A DNA stretch of 64,000 nucleotides from Anthopleura xanthogrammica (Eukaryota > Cnidaria > Anthozoa > Actiniaria > Actiniidae). The stretch covers positions 1,593,501-1,657,500 of the forward strand of contig OZ025208.1 in NCBI GenBank assembly GCA_964019055.1. Reading direction: 5' to 3'. The position numbers and the translations under genes are program-made. This document shows, in pieces, positions 22,628 to 34,361 of this stretch. Numbering within the stretch: the stretch's first letter is position 1; each line of letters opens with the position of its first letter. The notes beneath the pieces were generated by a model. That model saw only the letters and a list, made by a program, of their open reading frames with translations, ran no database searches and had not been told where the DNA came from.

Positions 22628-23603
22628 ATATACACGCGCGCCGTTTTATATTGCTATAATATAGAATGATGGATATGACGTCAAAACAAGGCCACTTGGA
22701 CATGAATTGGGTTATATTACTAACCAAACTAAAGCTTATTCTCTATGTTTTATGAATTCACTTGTTATCCGGTTGGTAACCTGTTCACAAGGGAGATATG
22801 GCAATTTTTCCATGGAGGGGATGGTAGGGAGAGTTTTTGTCGTGCAGTCATCCGTGATAATAAATATCATAAGATTTCATTAGTACTCATTCAAAATGGA
22901 TGAAAATTGCCATTGATGTTCAACAAGTTCCTATTGATTACATTTCCTATTTTATCAACAATACACCCTTCCATGGAGACGGTTGCTATGGAAACCCCAG
23001 GGCCACTCGAAATACACTATTTAGCTTTGAAGTTTAGTTTCGAGCCTTCGGCTCGTACATATATCCACCTATACAACACGGCCTCTCCTTTTATAAATAC
23101 TATAGATCGCTAAACCATTTATGTAGCAGGCTGTACATATCTGTCACTATCTGTCAAAATGGGACCAATCAGATTAGCCTATGTCGCGTTTTTGCCAATC
23201 ATTGCATCGATCAAATTTATTCATGTAAGTTTGGCGACAGACACACGCTCTTTACTAAACAGATGCATTTTTCGAAATTTTACGCTATTTAGCTCGTAAA
23301 AAAGCTCTTGAAACTGTACAACACTCAAAAAGTTTTAAAATTCACGAGCTGTACATATAGGCGAGTAATTTCTAACACTTTTCGAGTGTCCTATACAGCG
23401 GCTTCACTCGTGTTTTATCAGAGAACAGAACATAGCTAAACCTGATCTATTTGTTAAAAAGTTTCTGTTTTCAAGTTCTAACTTTCTCTTAACAGTAAAG
23501 TACAGGACAATGAACTAGTGAGTTCGATGTAAACATCCCGTTTTTTGATATTTAATCAATTTCAATATTTCGCATACTAGATGGATAAAGTGTTCGTTCT
23601 TAC
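22628..23603. other. Intron sequence; no gene
   Basis: Only short frames. A small hairpin (GAGCCTTCGGCTC) lies near 23041. The last 100 bases before exon 4, including TTTCGCATACTAGATGGATAAAG, match the sequence next to exon 2 and so are duplicated intron. Confidence 0.5.
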
Positions 23604-23905
23604 CTTTACTTTACCACCACTTTGGTACATAGTCCAAGTGTTATTGTCAATAGATGTTGATATCTTGTATTCTGTAGTCCATTCTATATCGCGACCCTGT
23701 GTAGCTAGAGCATGGATAACATACACTTCACCCAAGTCTATCTGTAGATAGTCATTAGGGTCATTACGGGTCTTTGGTCTCCATCCCCCTCTTCCATTCA
23801 GTCGTGCATCGTGTGGATCGAGAAAGTAAGAATATGTTGAGCTTGCCGTGAATCTGTCATCTGGTATGATGCTCCTGTTAGATACACCAATGGGGTACAG
23901 ATTAC
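23604..23905 (-). CDS. Exon 4: N-terminal half of discoidin domain 2
   Basis: Acceptor TTTCTCTCTACAG|G in phase 1 and donor AAG|GTAAGA in phase 0. It encodes 100 codons starting NLYPIGVSNRSIIPDD, then FTASSTYS, DYLQIDLGEVYVIHALATQ and YKISTSIDNNTW, the first strands and spike loops of an F5/8 type C domain. It is nearly identical to exon 2, two codons shorter (in the GRDIEW loop), with differences focused in the loop FLDPHDARLNGRGGWRPKT. It splices in phase to exon 5. Confidence 0.88.
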
Positions 23906-25045
23906 CTGTAGAGAGAAAAAGGTGAAATACATTAAAAATTGTCATAGCAATCAGTGTTGTTTTGCGTATCACCAGGTTAGTGTTCTTTTATTTGCCAATA
24001 TATCATGCAAAACTCAACGTTATTCACCGCTGAAATTGTTCAAGTTCAAGCACATTTTAGTGAGATTTCTAAGCGAAGACAATGTTCTTTTATGAGTTTT
24101 TCCTTTTATAACCAATCCTAAACCACAGGTAGCCCAAGCGTAGAACTAGTGGGCTGTGATGTCATCTGTTTTAATGAGCGGAATGATTAAAATTTCATAT
24201 GTTTTGAAAAAATGCTTTCAGGATAGCTTAAATTCCCTATGATTTTGAATAAAATCTCAAAAAATGTTGTTTGGTAGTTGAGGAACATTTTGGTAATGAA
24301 ATGTTGGCATGAAATTGTGTTTTTGAGGGTTTTGAGAAGTTTGAAAATTTCCCTTGCTCTCTCTGGGAAGGCGTGCAATTGCAACAGCACCTCTAAAATT
24401 TCACACGGACTCTTACTTAATTTCAGCTCCATATTTCGAAAATAACAATCTCTGAAAATTTAGACACAGAAATTGATTTTCCAATAAATTTTCTTTGATT
24501 TGATGTTTTAGAGAAAAACTTTTGTCCACACATACCGAGAATTAGTTTTTTTAAATTCGAAAATCAAGAGCTTGATATGCGCGGAATTTCATTACAGACA
24601 AAAACACGAAAAATATTGGGCGGAAAAAAATATACTTAGTGGGAAAGGGATAGCCTAAATGTTATTTGTTTACTTATTTATTTATTTATTCATTCATTTG
24701 TTTGTTTGTTTGTTTGTTCGTACATTGATTTATTTATTTAAACAAATCTAAATAAGCTAACTAAGAATCAAAATTACAAATATAGACAATGATAAAAGGA
24801 ACATATATAATGATTATGAAACAAAAATCTAAAAGGTGAGGGATAGCACAACAGAGTGAGGCTCCAAAAAAGTGCACCCGTGACTTATACCGAACTTTAC
24901 CGGACTTTCAGTCACATCAACGCATCCATTTCCTATAAATATGGCCTGTCCCCTTCCCACAAAGTATATATTTTGTTATAGTGTGACAGAACCGAAAAAC
25001 TGGGCTCCCTGTGGGAAGAGAGAGCGTGAGTGAGTGCACGCATAG
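23906..25045. other. Intron sequence; no gene
   Basis: Contains a CACAGGTAGCCCAAGC block (about 24124) that recurs at the ends of the 56.8-57.9 kb palindrome, and a run of TTTA/TTTG tetranucleotides (24661-24740). No coding evidence. Confidence 0.45.
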
Positions 25046-25049
25046 TTAA

Positions 25050-25521
25050 TAGAGCGGAATGGTTTAGAAACCTATTGTTTTAGGTTTTTGTTTGGCGAGC
25101 GATGATGAAATGTATCATCACGTAATACTGTACATGCAGCGTGAACCAAAGCAAGTACGGCTGAAAATACTAGTTTCCGTACTATTTTCATGTACGAACA
25201 TTTTGAAAGTGTAAATTTTCATTCTAAGATTACAAAGAAGGGGATAAATAATTATGCGCAGATGCAGTTCAGTTACTACATGATAAATAAGAAAGCGTTA
25301 AAAAGAGTGTTTTCCTTTTCAATAAACAATTAATCTCTATCATATAGAATTCATTAACAAATTCCTCCTATTTTAGAACATGTTTGAAGGAAAAAAATTA
25401 ATCAAGTTGCTATGACCAAACTTTTCAACTTTTCTTTCTCTGAGCACGGTCGGCGTCATATAACAATGGTTAAAATCGAACAAAAACCTAGAACAATAGG
25501 TTTGCAAACCATTCCACTCTA
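25050..25521. mobile_element. 472-bp TTAA-flanked MITE
   Basis: Inverted ends of about 45 bp, starting TAGAG(C/T)GGAATGGTTT and including AACCTATTGTT. TTAA lies at 25046-25049 and 25522-25525. It abuts the next element, which uses the same right-hand TTAA. Confidence 0.8.
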
Positions 25522-25525
25522 TTAA

Positions 25526-26758
25526 AGTGCTAGTCTTACGAGAATGACACTATCCCTGAAGAATATATCTTATAAAAGTAGACATGCTATATAGTTCATT
25601 GTCAAAATTTTATTTGGATACGAGACCGGGAAGATGTTGTATTTAGCCTTTAAAGTTCGGCATTTTCGGTCCGCCATTAAAGGAATGCGTTCCGGTGAGG
25701 TTGATAACAATTCAACGGAAGTGACGTCATACGCGCAACGATTAAAATTTCGCGGCACATACTAGATACTCTGGTCTTGCTATCACATCAACACTAAGCG
25801 CATGTTTTACCAGTTTCGACTAAAAACCTGAAGTTTTAAACACAATTACAATTAAAGCATGGAGAGCATGGAGAGCAAAGTCAGAAGTGCGCATATGACG
25901 TCACGAATAAATTAAATACAGCTCCGCTGACCAAGCTAATCGCTGTGACCGAACAATGGCGGACTAACTTTTTAGCGATTTTAAGAACAAAATTCATTCC
26001 CTTAAGGTGACTGACTACTTTGGAACCGTTCAATTTGAGCCCACGGTGTGCGCGCGCACAAAAACCGCTTATAACCGCATAACAACCTTCAAAGTTTTTT
26101 TGAAGAACCATACAGGTTTTGAACTTCAACAGGGCAAAAACCCCGAATTTTGCACGGGACTCTATATTTTTCTTTAAATTTCCTTAAACAACAGGTAAAA
26201 ATCAATCTTTTGAGAAAGTTTGAAAAAACGTATTATTAGAACTTATAAAAAAAGCGTTTTGTGTGTTCTTGTTGTCCTCATTTGAGTACGATTTTCGGTT
26301 CATTTAGCTAACAAAATGTTGAATTTTGAGCTTATTTTTTAATCTTACTTCGAATATTTTTAGTTAGTCTTCTAAAAAAATGTTTAAAGTATATGTCATA
26401 AGAAAATTCCTTCCATAGCTTTTGTAATTTTTGAGTTATGATTTTTTTTTGTGAAAAGCGTGATTTCCGCCATTTTTCTTTCGAAAACTTGTCAAGATGG
26501 TCATATTCAAAATTCATTATCTCGAAAACGAGCTCGGGACACCCCATTTTTCTTTTCATTTTTGGAATCAGCGTTAAATTCTGTGTAAAATATATTTCTA
26601 AGAACATTTTGTAATTATTCCTTGCTAAAGTAGTCAGTCACCTAGATTATTTTTTTTCGATCCGACTTTTGTTAATTCGTAAACTATACGACCTATTTGT
26701 GGATAATAATCACAGAAAAGTGATGATTTTACAGTGTCATTCTCGTAAGACTAGCACT
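25526..26758. mobile_element. 1.2-kb TTAA-flanked element with 26-bp perfect TIRs
   Basis: Ends AGTGCTAGTCTTACGAGAAT... are perfect inverted repeats of 26 bp. TTAA flanks both sides (25522-25525, 26759-26762). It contains two TGACGTCA sites (about 25722 and 25896) and a nested element (26006-26642). No transposase is visible. Confidence 0.82.
26006..26642. mobile_element. Nested TTAA MITE, copy 1 of the GGTGACTGACTACTT family
   Basis: Ends GGTGACTGACTACTTT and the inverted AAAGTAGTCAGTCACC. The left flank is TTAA; the right flank has mutated to TAGA. A second copy with intact TTAA on both sides is at 48921-49519. The interiors share TTTTGAACTTCAACAG and ATTTTGCACGGGACT blocks. Confidence 0.82.
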
Positions 26759-26762
26759 TTAA

Positions 26763-27352
26763 CTATTGTGCACGATTTAGAGAGAAAGAAAAGAGTCCAC
26801 GACAGTTGCGTTGATGGACAAGTTCTAAAAAGCTCGTAAAACACAAGTTGAATTAAAAGAAACTGAGTTGAACCCAGGAGTTCGAACCTATATTCTTTAG
26901 ACAAGGTGGCAAAGGGGTTACGCGTGACGACTGATTTGGCTTTTTTTGGACCGTGATTCGTGAAATTCAAAAATATATATCCGTGATTCGTAAATTCCAG
27001 TCTCCCCGTGTAGCGTAATCTGCTTATTTTGAAGACCGTGATCCCAGAAAATTCGTATTACACACTAAATCCTTGTATCAAAGTTACTCATTAATCGTGT
27101 TTAGTGATTCGTGAAACCTTTGTCCGTGATTCGTGATCGATACCCCCCCCCCCCCTCTGTGTCACTATGTTTAGAGGAGGTCTATTGAGACAAATCTTTA
27201 ACCGTGTTAATGTCTATATGGTCGCACTAAAGAATGTCCCTTCTATTTTTAAATTAACCATTTAAAAATGGTTGACTGTAAATGTAATTGAATGTCAGTG
27301 TTTATGCAAAAATAGTTTTTAAAAAATATATTCTTTGGTCTAAAATGATTGG
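26763..27352. other. Spacer with repeated GTGATTCGTGA motifs and a poly(C) tract
   Basis: GTGATTCGT(G/A)A recurs five or more times between 26944 and 27140, followed by a run of C at about 27143-27156. No gene. Confidence 0.5.
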
Positions 27353-27576
27353 CAATTAGCCTTTCCGGAATTGCAGAACGCGTTGCATCATGGGTCTGTT
27401 TTAGGGAATACTTACATGGCGTCCTTTTCGCTTGCTGATAGTGACAAGTGATAGGAAACCTTAACTATCGTGTTAGTTTTAAAATTTCTTTCATTTCTTA
27501 TAATGTCAACGGATCGATGAAGCGTCCCTCAAAACAGCCCCATAATGTAACGCATTTCTACAATTCCGGAAAGGCT
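27353..27576. mobile_element. Small MITE, about 220 bp
   Basis: Inverted ends TTAGCCTTTCCGGAATTG at 27356 and its complement ending near 27574, with further pairing of GCGTTGCA-like bases. The target duplication is unclear. Confidence 0.55.
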
Positions 27577-27863
27577 AATTCGCGCAGATTTATGTTTTCT
27601 AATTTAGCACGTATTTACATCATGCCATAGTTTAACGTTTCCGCTTGTTTTCGCTACATATTTAGGACCACTATCATTTAAAGGGGGAAAACCGAAATAT
27701 AAAGAATAATATTATATGATATTAATTTATTTATTTACTAATTTATTTTTTACATTTTAAGTACTTTGCTGTCTCAACTCCTTCCAACCAGGTATTGGGC
27801 CTTGGATTTTTTCTCCTTTGCACAGGAAGTGCAGATATTGTCGCTTTTTGGTAAATTATTATA
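27577..27863. other. Spacer; no feature seen
   Basis: AT-rich, short frames only. It may hold decayed sequence of the adjacent Penelope-like remnant. Confidence 0.35.
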
Positions 27864-28098
27864 TCCTTTGACGTCGAGAGTCATTTTACGAATTTACCTC
27901 TCGACTAATGTATTAAACTAGCGGTTAACTACATTTCAAAAGGTCTGCCCAATCTCAAATGCACTACTGATGAGCTCACCAAACTTTTCACTTTTGCCAA
28001 GGCTCAAACGCAATTTCTATACAATGGTATTTATTTTAATCAGATTGATGGCGTAGCCATGGGTTCCTTTCTTGTTGTTTTGATTGATAACAATAGTC
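27864..28098 (+). pseudogene. Penelope-like reverse transcriptase fragment
   Basis: One frame gives SFDVESHFTNLPLD, an in-frame stop, then TTDELTKLFTFAKAQTQFLY followed by NGIYFNQIDGVAMGS. The pair DVE-S-x-F-TN-(I/L)-PL and F-x-(Y/F)-NG-x-(Y/F)-x-Q-x-DGVAMGS is diagnostic for RT motifs of Penelope-like elements. Only about 78 codons survive. The (Y/F)-x-D-D motif and the endonuclease are missing. Confidence 0.68.
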
Positions 28099-28542
28099 CA
28101 TCTTCTCTCATCACCTCCTTTTTTTCGTAAGAAAACATATAGACGGATCTTTTCTTACTTCAATATTTACTTACTTCATTTTCTTACTTCAATATTTGCA
28201 TAGGAATTTCGCTTTTTAGCCAAATTTATAACCAAATCCGTTCTGAATATCGAAAGAGCATGATAAAAATAGCGTATTTTAAAAATTTAAGATCATTAGT
28301 GTTTTTACCTTCCAGTAATTTGAAAGCTGATATCTCAGAAACTATTACATGCAAAGAGCTAAAAAATTCGTAGATTACTTATATCAATGAGATCTTTTAT
28401 ACACATTTTCATTGAAGCGTGACCCGCTCGTTCATTTCGGCCGACGGAAAAGTTAAGTTACACTGAAAATGGAATGTGTCTGATAAACCATGATATTGAA
28501 AATCGTGGTTCTTTTCTTAGGTTAGACTACATTCTACGTAAT
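28099..28542. other. Spacer; no feature seen
   Basis: AT-rich sequence between the Penelope-like fragment and the left arm of the large inverted repeat. No gene. Confidence 0.4.
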
Positions 28543-29540
28543 GATTATCTAACACTTTTAAGAGCCAATGTCAGGAAAAACCAGACAAAATCGAGAAATT
28601 CTGGCCACAACTCAAAAATCAATCTACCTTCATTTTGGCTCTATTGGTAGATATTAGTGAGTTTTAAAAGGTCCTGGGTTGATTTTTCAAAATACGAAGT
28701 AGTTTTCGAATTATACGAGAAAATCGATTTCTCGGCCTCGAGACCCAAAATCAGCTGAAAACGGTCCATCATGAAAAGTCTCTCGCTTAAGCAAAAAGTT
28801 TACAAATCTTGCAAAACAAACACTTAATTTCGATGAAATAGGTGTTTCTAATCTTATAACTCGCATTTGTTAAAATTCTAGATATTGTTTTCAAATCCTA
28901 CATTAAAATAATTCTGGGTTTTTTTTCAAAAATATTCAGTAAATTTCCTCGTGAAACGGACATTTCCAGTAAAATTAGCGGGTTGTTGACATGTGATGAC
29001 CTTAGGTTTTGAACATTTCACTGATTTGAGCTAAGTGCAGAAATTCTTTAAGATTTTTTTTGTGCTTAAACACGGAGAAGAAGCACCAAAGACAGAATTC
29101 TTATCACATTTGGCATGGTTTTGGTACGGTTTCCGGCTGTTTAGGCATAGGCTTACATTGAATATCCAGACGGTAAATCGATGCTGTTACATTATAAAAG
29201 AGACCGAATCGGCAAGACCTTTCCCTAAAAAATGTATCGGTTATTACACATATGAAGCAATCAGCTAACCTGAATGTGGAATGAGAACTTCCTGGCATTG
29301 AATAAGTCGTCTTTTTCGACGAATGTCTCCCAAGTTCGACTACAAGACAGAAAACACAAGACAGCTCCATGCAAGTGTTCTGTGATATCAATATTGCGTG
29401 ACCATCGAAGTTGTCACGGATCACAAGGAAGGTGTTGAGATCGGACACAGTTAACAACGGTTCAACGTACTTCTGATTGTGCATGTGAAGGCTATAGTAT
29501 TCACCACTCCTAAAAATGCTTTTTCAAGATCAACTTTTGA
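28543..29540 (+). repeat. Left arm of a 7-kb inverted repeat
   Basis: Begins ATTATCTAACACTT. Its inverted copy is at 34362-35523. The arms are closest across 29100-29500, where they differ at few positions. The right arm has an extra segment of about 165 bp (about 35025-35190). Confidence 0.85.
29104..29484 (-). CDS. 126-codon ORF of unknown function, left arm copy
   Basis: Starts MHNQKYVEPLLTVSDLNTFL and ends QPETVPKPCQM. The same frame exists in the right arm with one amino-acid difference (E to D). It has nine cysteines but no motif I recognise. Conservation may simply reflect the recent origin of the inverted repeat. It may be a transposon-encoded exon. Confidence 0.3.
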   Translation of the reverse strand: MHNQKYVEPLLTVSDLNTFLVIRDNFDGHAILISQNTCMELSCVFCLVVELGRHSSKKTTYSMPGSSHSTFRLADCFICVITDTFFRERSCRFGLFYNVTASIYRLDIQCKPMPKQPETVPKPCQM

Positions 29541-29663
29541 AAAAACATTCTATTTTCTTAATTTATCTATTTTTTGCTCAACAAATCGGAACAGGCACAA
29601 TCTTAATTTTTTAATTTTATCAACTAAACGTGACGTAGTTTTTACCCAACACTGTGCTTCTTC

Positions 29664-30475
29664 CAGAGGAGGGTCCAGGGTTATCCCATGATGCATTGCG
29701 CTTACCAATTGTAAACATTGAACCATCTCGGCGTTGAAGTATACAAAGCCGTTTTTAAAGCCATGATTAACCAACAAAATCATGAACAATGAAAGTAGGG
29801 TTAACGCGTGTTGTTTTTTAACAATCCTACTTATGTTTACACCAAAAGGTAATGATATATTTGGAATGGTTCATGAAAAATTTGATATTTTAGCTTTCTA
29901 AAATACGGCTTGATACGCTTCAAATATTCGAGTGTCAGATGTTCCAGGCAAAACGCTTATTTCTCAGGAAATATACGAGTATTTTTCGTTTTAATACCAT
30001 CATATCTTAGCTTAAGGGTTAATTCATACTCGTATGTGAAAGTACTCCAAAGTACTCCATGTTTTAGATGAGTTTAGGACCTCTGAAAATAGCCATTTTT
30101 TGACAATTCACGAAGAACTGAACATTGGAAATGTATAAATAATACACTTTGTTAAACAACGAGTCCATCGAACAGTTGTCACTCGTCTCTTTCTCTCAAA
30201 TTTATCCAGATAACTGACATGAATTAGTCTTAAAACGACTTCAACTCCTTCCAAGGCGGGTATACAAACATAAGAATCGTCTTTCGATACACAGTGAACG
30301 TAAGATAAGGAAAAATTCTGGGAAAGATGCCGAGTATTCAGCAACTGAACTAAACTCCGCTATGCATGTTGATCTTCTCTCGGAGCCTGCTCAAACAAAG
30401 TGATGACGTCACGAAAGAATTGATAATATACTATGAAACTCAGTGCATCATGGGATAACCCTGGACCCTCCTCTG
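29664..30475. mobile_element. 812-bp element, CAGAGGAGGG family, copy 1
   Basis: Ends CAGAGGAGGGTCCAGGGTTA and its inverse, followed by ATCCCATGATGCATTG. It is flanked by TGCTTCTTC (29655-29663) and TGCTTGTTC (30476-30484), a 9-bp target duplication with one mismatch. The CAG-type tips resemble hAT elements, but a 9-bp duplication points to Mutator-like; the family is unresolved. A second copy is at 45376-46280. Confidence 0.82.
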
Positions 30476-30484
30476 TGCTTGTTC

Positions 30485-30929
30485 AGATTTGTTGAGCAAA
30501 AACTAAATACATTAATGAATTAAAATGATTTAACAAATGATCGATTGAAAATGATAATGAATAAATGAATGATAACTGAACAAGAGAGTATGAAGTAAGA
30601 GAGCACATTTCCCATACATTGGACTATCCCAATAAAAACTATCAGTGAAAATCTATTTTTAGCACCGCGAGCAGCGTGATATAAATTTTCAAATAATTTT
30701 CATAGGGCACAGAGATGTGCTCTCTTACTTAATAATAATAATGATAAATTACACTTATAAAGTGCAGATTAGCAGTGAATGTTCATATGCGCTGTTTACA
30801 AGAAGAATTAAAATAGGATGGTCCAAGTATAGTGACATAAAAAAGGAGATAATAATATACAATTATAGTAATTGTTCAGAATAATGATAATGGTCTAGTT
30901 GAAGAAAAATGTCTTGAAATGTTCCTTAA
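30485..30929. other. Spacer; no gene
   Basis: AT-rich. GAGAGTATGAAGTAAGAGAGCA near 30583 is paired with an inverse-like TGTGCTCTCTTACTTA near 30716, so a decayed inverted element is possible. Confidence 0.4.
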
Positions 30930-31225
30930 CCCTTTTGGCGCCATAGGCGACTGTAGTCGACATGTAGGAAGAGCGCCATTGTCGACTATAGTCGACAACA
31001 CGTCACTTCCGATTTAAATATCTTTTCATTCTAAAAATTGCTATTTTGTTTTATCACAGAAGGACTTAACCGTAAATAACGATCGTTTACTGAAATTTTT
31101 GTATCTGTGGCTTTGTTTGTTTTTGAGAAATAATTTTTTTAAAAGTACACAATTTTTACTTCAAAATTCCAAAATACATATGGCGGCGAAATGTAACATT
31201 GAAATAACTTATGGCGCCGAAAGGG
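30930..31225. mobile_element. 296-bp TTAA-flanked MITE
   Basis: Ends CCCTTTTGGCGCCAT and inverse ATGGCGCCGAAAGGG, flanked by TTAA on both sides (30926-30929, 31226-31229). The left part repeats CGACT(G/A)TAGTCGAC twice. No gene. Confidence 0.82.
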
Positions 31226-31283
31226 TTAAAAGCTGGCAATGATTTAATGTTTCTAATACATCATACTCTCTTGTAGCCGATAG

Positions 31284-33269
31284 AATGAATGAATGAATGA
31301 ATGAATGAATGAATGAATGAATGAATGAATGAATGAATGAATGAATGAATGAATGAATGAATGAATGAATGAATGAATGAATGAATGAATGAATGAATGA
31401 ATGAATGAATGAATGAATGAATGAATGAATGAATGAATGAATGAATGAATGAATGAATGAATGAATGAATGAATGAATGAATGAATGAATGAATGAATGA
31501 ATGAATGAATGAATGAATGAATGAATGAATGAATGAATGAATGAATGAATGAATGAATGAATGAATGAATGAATGAATGAATGAATGAATGAATGAATGA
31601 ATGAATGAATGAATGAATGAATGAATGAATGAATGAATGAATGAATGAATGAATGAATGAATGAATGAATGAATGAATGAATGAATGAATGAATGAATGA
31701 ATGAATGAATGAATGAATGAATGAATGAATGAATGGATGGATGGATGGATGGATGGATGAATGAATGAATGAATGAATGATTGAATGATTGAATGAATGA
31801 TTGAATGAATGATTGAATGAATGATTGAATGATTGAATGAATGGATGAATGAATGAATGATTGAATGAATGAATGATTGAATGATTGAATGAATGAATGA
31901 ATGAATGGATGAATGAATGTCTGAATGATTGAATGAATGAATGAATGAATGAATGGATGATTGAATGAATGAATGAATGAATGAATGATTGAATGAATGA
32001 TTGAATGAATGAATGGATAATTGAATGAATGAATGAATGAATGAATGAATGGATGGATGAATGAATGAATGATTGAATGAATGAATAAATGGATGATTGA
32101 ATGAATGAATGATGAATGAATGAACGAATGAATGATTGAATGGATGAATGAATGAATGAATGAATGAATGAATGGATGAATTATTGAATGGATGAATTAA
32201 TGAATTATTGAATGGTTGAATGAATGAATGAATAAATGATTGAATGAATGGATGAATGAATGATTGAATGAATGGATGAATGAATGATTGAATGATTGAA
32301 TGAATGGATGATTGAATGAATGAATGAACGAATGAATGGATGAATGAATGAATGAATGGATGAAGGAATGAGAATGAATGAAGAAATGAAGGCATGAAGG
32401 CATGAAGGAATGAATAAATGAATGCGGAATGAATGAAGGGATGGATGATTGAATGATTGAATGATTGAATGATTGAATGATTGAATGATTGAGAATGAAT
32501 GAAGGAATGAAAGCATGAAGGAATGAAGGAATGAAGGCATGAAGGCATGAATGAATGAATGCGGAATGAATGAAGGAATGAAGGGATGAATGAATGATTG
32601 AATGAATGAATGAATGAATGAATGAATGAATGAATGAATGAATGAATGAATGAAGGAATGAATAAAGGAATGAAGGCATGAAGGCATGAAGGCATGAAGG
32701 AATGAAGGAATGAATAAATGAATGCGGAATGAATGAAGGGATGAATGATTGAATGATTGAATGATTGAATGATTGAATGATTGAATGATTGAATGATTGA
32801 ATGATTGAATGATTGAATGATTGAATGATTGAATGATTGAATGATTGAATGAATGAGAATGAATGAAGGAATGAAAGCATGAAGGAATGAAGGAATGAAG
32901 GCATGAAGGCATGAAGGCATGAAGGCATGAAGGAATGAATGAATGAATGCGGAATGAATGAAGGAATGAAGGGATGAATGAATGATTGAATGATTGAATG
33001 ATTGAATGATTGAATGATTGAATGATTGAATGAATGAGAATGAATGAATGAATGAAGGAATGAAGGAATGAAGGAATGAAGGAATGAATGAAGGAATGAA
33101 GGAATGAAGGAATGAAGGAATGAAGGAATGAAGGAATGAAGGAATGAAGGAATGAAGGAATGAAGGAATGAAGGAATGAAGGAATGAAGGAATGAAGGAA
33201 TGAAGGAATGAAGGAATGAAGGAATGAAGGAATGAAGGAATGACAGAATGAATAAATGAAGGAATGAAG
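31284..33269. repeat. (GAAT)n array, 2 kb, with drifting subfamilies
   Basis: Pure GAAT to about 31735, then blocks of GGAT, GATT and GAATGAAT/GATT mixtures. Two higher-order segments with GAAGGCAT and ATGCGGAATG follow (about 32370-33050), then (GAATGAAG)n to 33269. The minus strand is open in all three frames (His-Ser-Phe-Ile repeats), which a 4-bp unit without stops explains. Confidence 0.97.
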
Positions 33270-33310
33270 GTAACCTGCAATGTGACGTGCAAACATGATA
33301 CATTTTTGTG

Positions 33311-34361
33311 CAATTAATGGATTAGAATCAATTACATAGGAATAAACAAATATCTTAACTTGATAAAAAAAGGAGAGGCGAAAACCTCATGAGCGATAGT
33401 CACGCAAATTCACTCATTCCTATTAATTCATTCATCCATTCATTATTTCTCATTCATTCATGCATTCATGTTCGTTTATTCTCATTCATTCATTCATTCT
33501 TTTTAATTCATCCATTCATTGGGAAGCACAGGTGGCGCAGCGGCTAGAGTGCTCGTCTCTCACCAAGGCGACCCGAGTTCGAGTCCCGCTGGGCTTGGTG
33601 TTGTATGTGAGTAGAGTTTCTAGTTGGTTCTCTCCTGTGCTTCAACGGTTTTTCTCCGGGTTATCCGGTTTTCCTCCCTCAACAAAAACTCAACTCCTAA
33701 ATTCCAATTCGATCATGGAACGAGGGCCAAATATTTGTTAGCCACTGGCTATTTAGTGCTACCCTCGTAAAAACAAGGAGTGTTTTTATTTATGTTTTCA
33801 TTCATTCATTTCTCCATTTAATTATTATTCGTTTATATATTTATTCAATCAATCTATCATTTTCATTCATATATTTATTCATTCTCATTCATCAATTTTC
33901 TGCTCAACAACCTGGAACTTGTAAGCACAATGTGGTAGATAGAGATAATAAGATTAAGATTAATCTTTCATGAAAAATTGAATTAACGGATTAGAATCAA
34001 TTAAATAGGAATAAACAAAAATCTTAACGTAATAAAAAAAAAAAAAGGAGAGCCGAAAACCTCATGAGCGATGTTCACGCGAATTCATTCATCCATTCAT
34101 TTTCATTTCTTCTCGTTCATTTATTCTCATTCATTCTTAATAATTAATTCATTTTCATTTATTCTCATTCATTCAATCATTCATTTATTCATGTTCATTC
34201 ATTTCTCCATTTAATTATTATTTGTTCATATATTTATTCAATCAATCTTTCATTCTCATTCATTTATTTATTCATTCTTATTCATTCATTTTCTGCTCAA
34301 CAACCTGGAACTTGTAAGCACAATGTGGTAGATAGAGAAAATAAGATTAAGATTAATCTTT
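33311..34361 (+). repeat. Tandem duplication (two units of about 400 bp)
   Basis: Unit 1 (33311-33970) and unit 2 (33971-34361) both start with GGATTAGAATCAATTA, contain GAAAACCTCATGAGCGAT, then TTCA-rich tracts. Both end with CTCAACAACCTGGAACTTG and AAGATTAATCTTTC. Unit 1 is longer because it carries the SINE. Confidence 0.8.
33518..33788 (+). mobile_element. tRNA-derived SINE
   Basis: The head has a Pol III A box (GGTGGCGCAGCGG) and B box (GAGTTCGAGTCCC) about 35 bp apart, so it derives from a tRNA gene. The body includes TTTTCTCCGGGTTATCCGG and a tail ending AAAAACAAGGAGTGTTTTTAT. It is not a functional tRNA because no acceptor stem closes. The adjacent unit lacking it (unit 2) gives the empty-site context. 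I do not recognise the SINE family. Confidence 0.72.

Noticed and set aside
26880..26935. GGTTCGAAC-like B box on the minus strand
   Set aside because: No A box at proper distance and no cloverleaf; not a tRNA or SINE.
31253..33313. Minus-strand frames of 363-686 codons (His-Ser-Phe-Ile repeats)
   Set aside because: A 4-bp unit without stops is open in all three frames of one strand; there is no codon bias or domain.
33518..33600. Functional tRNA gene
   Set aside because: A and B boxes are present, but the acceptor stem does not pair and a SINE body follows.
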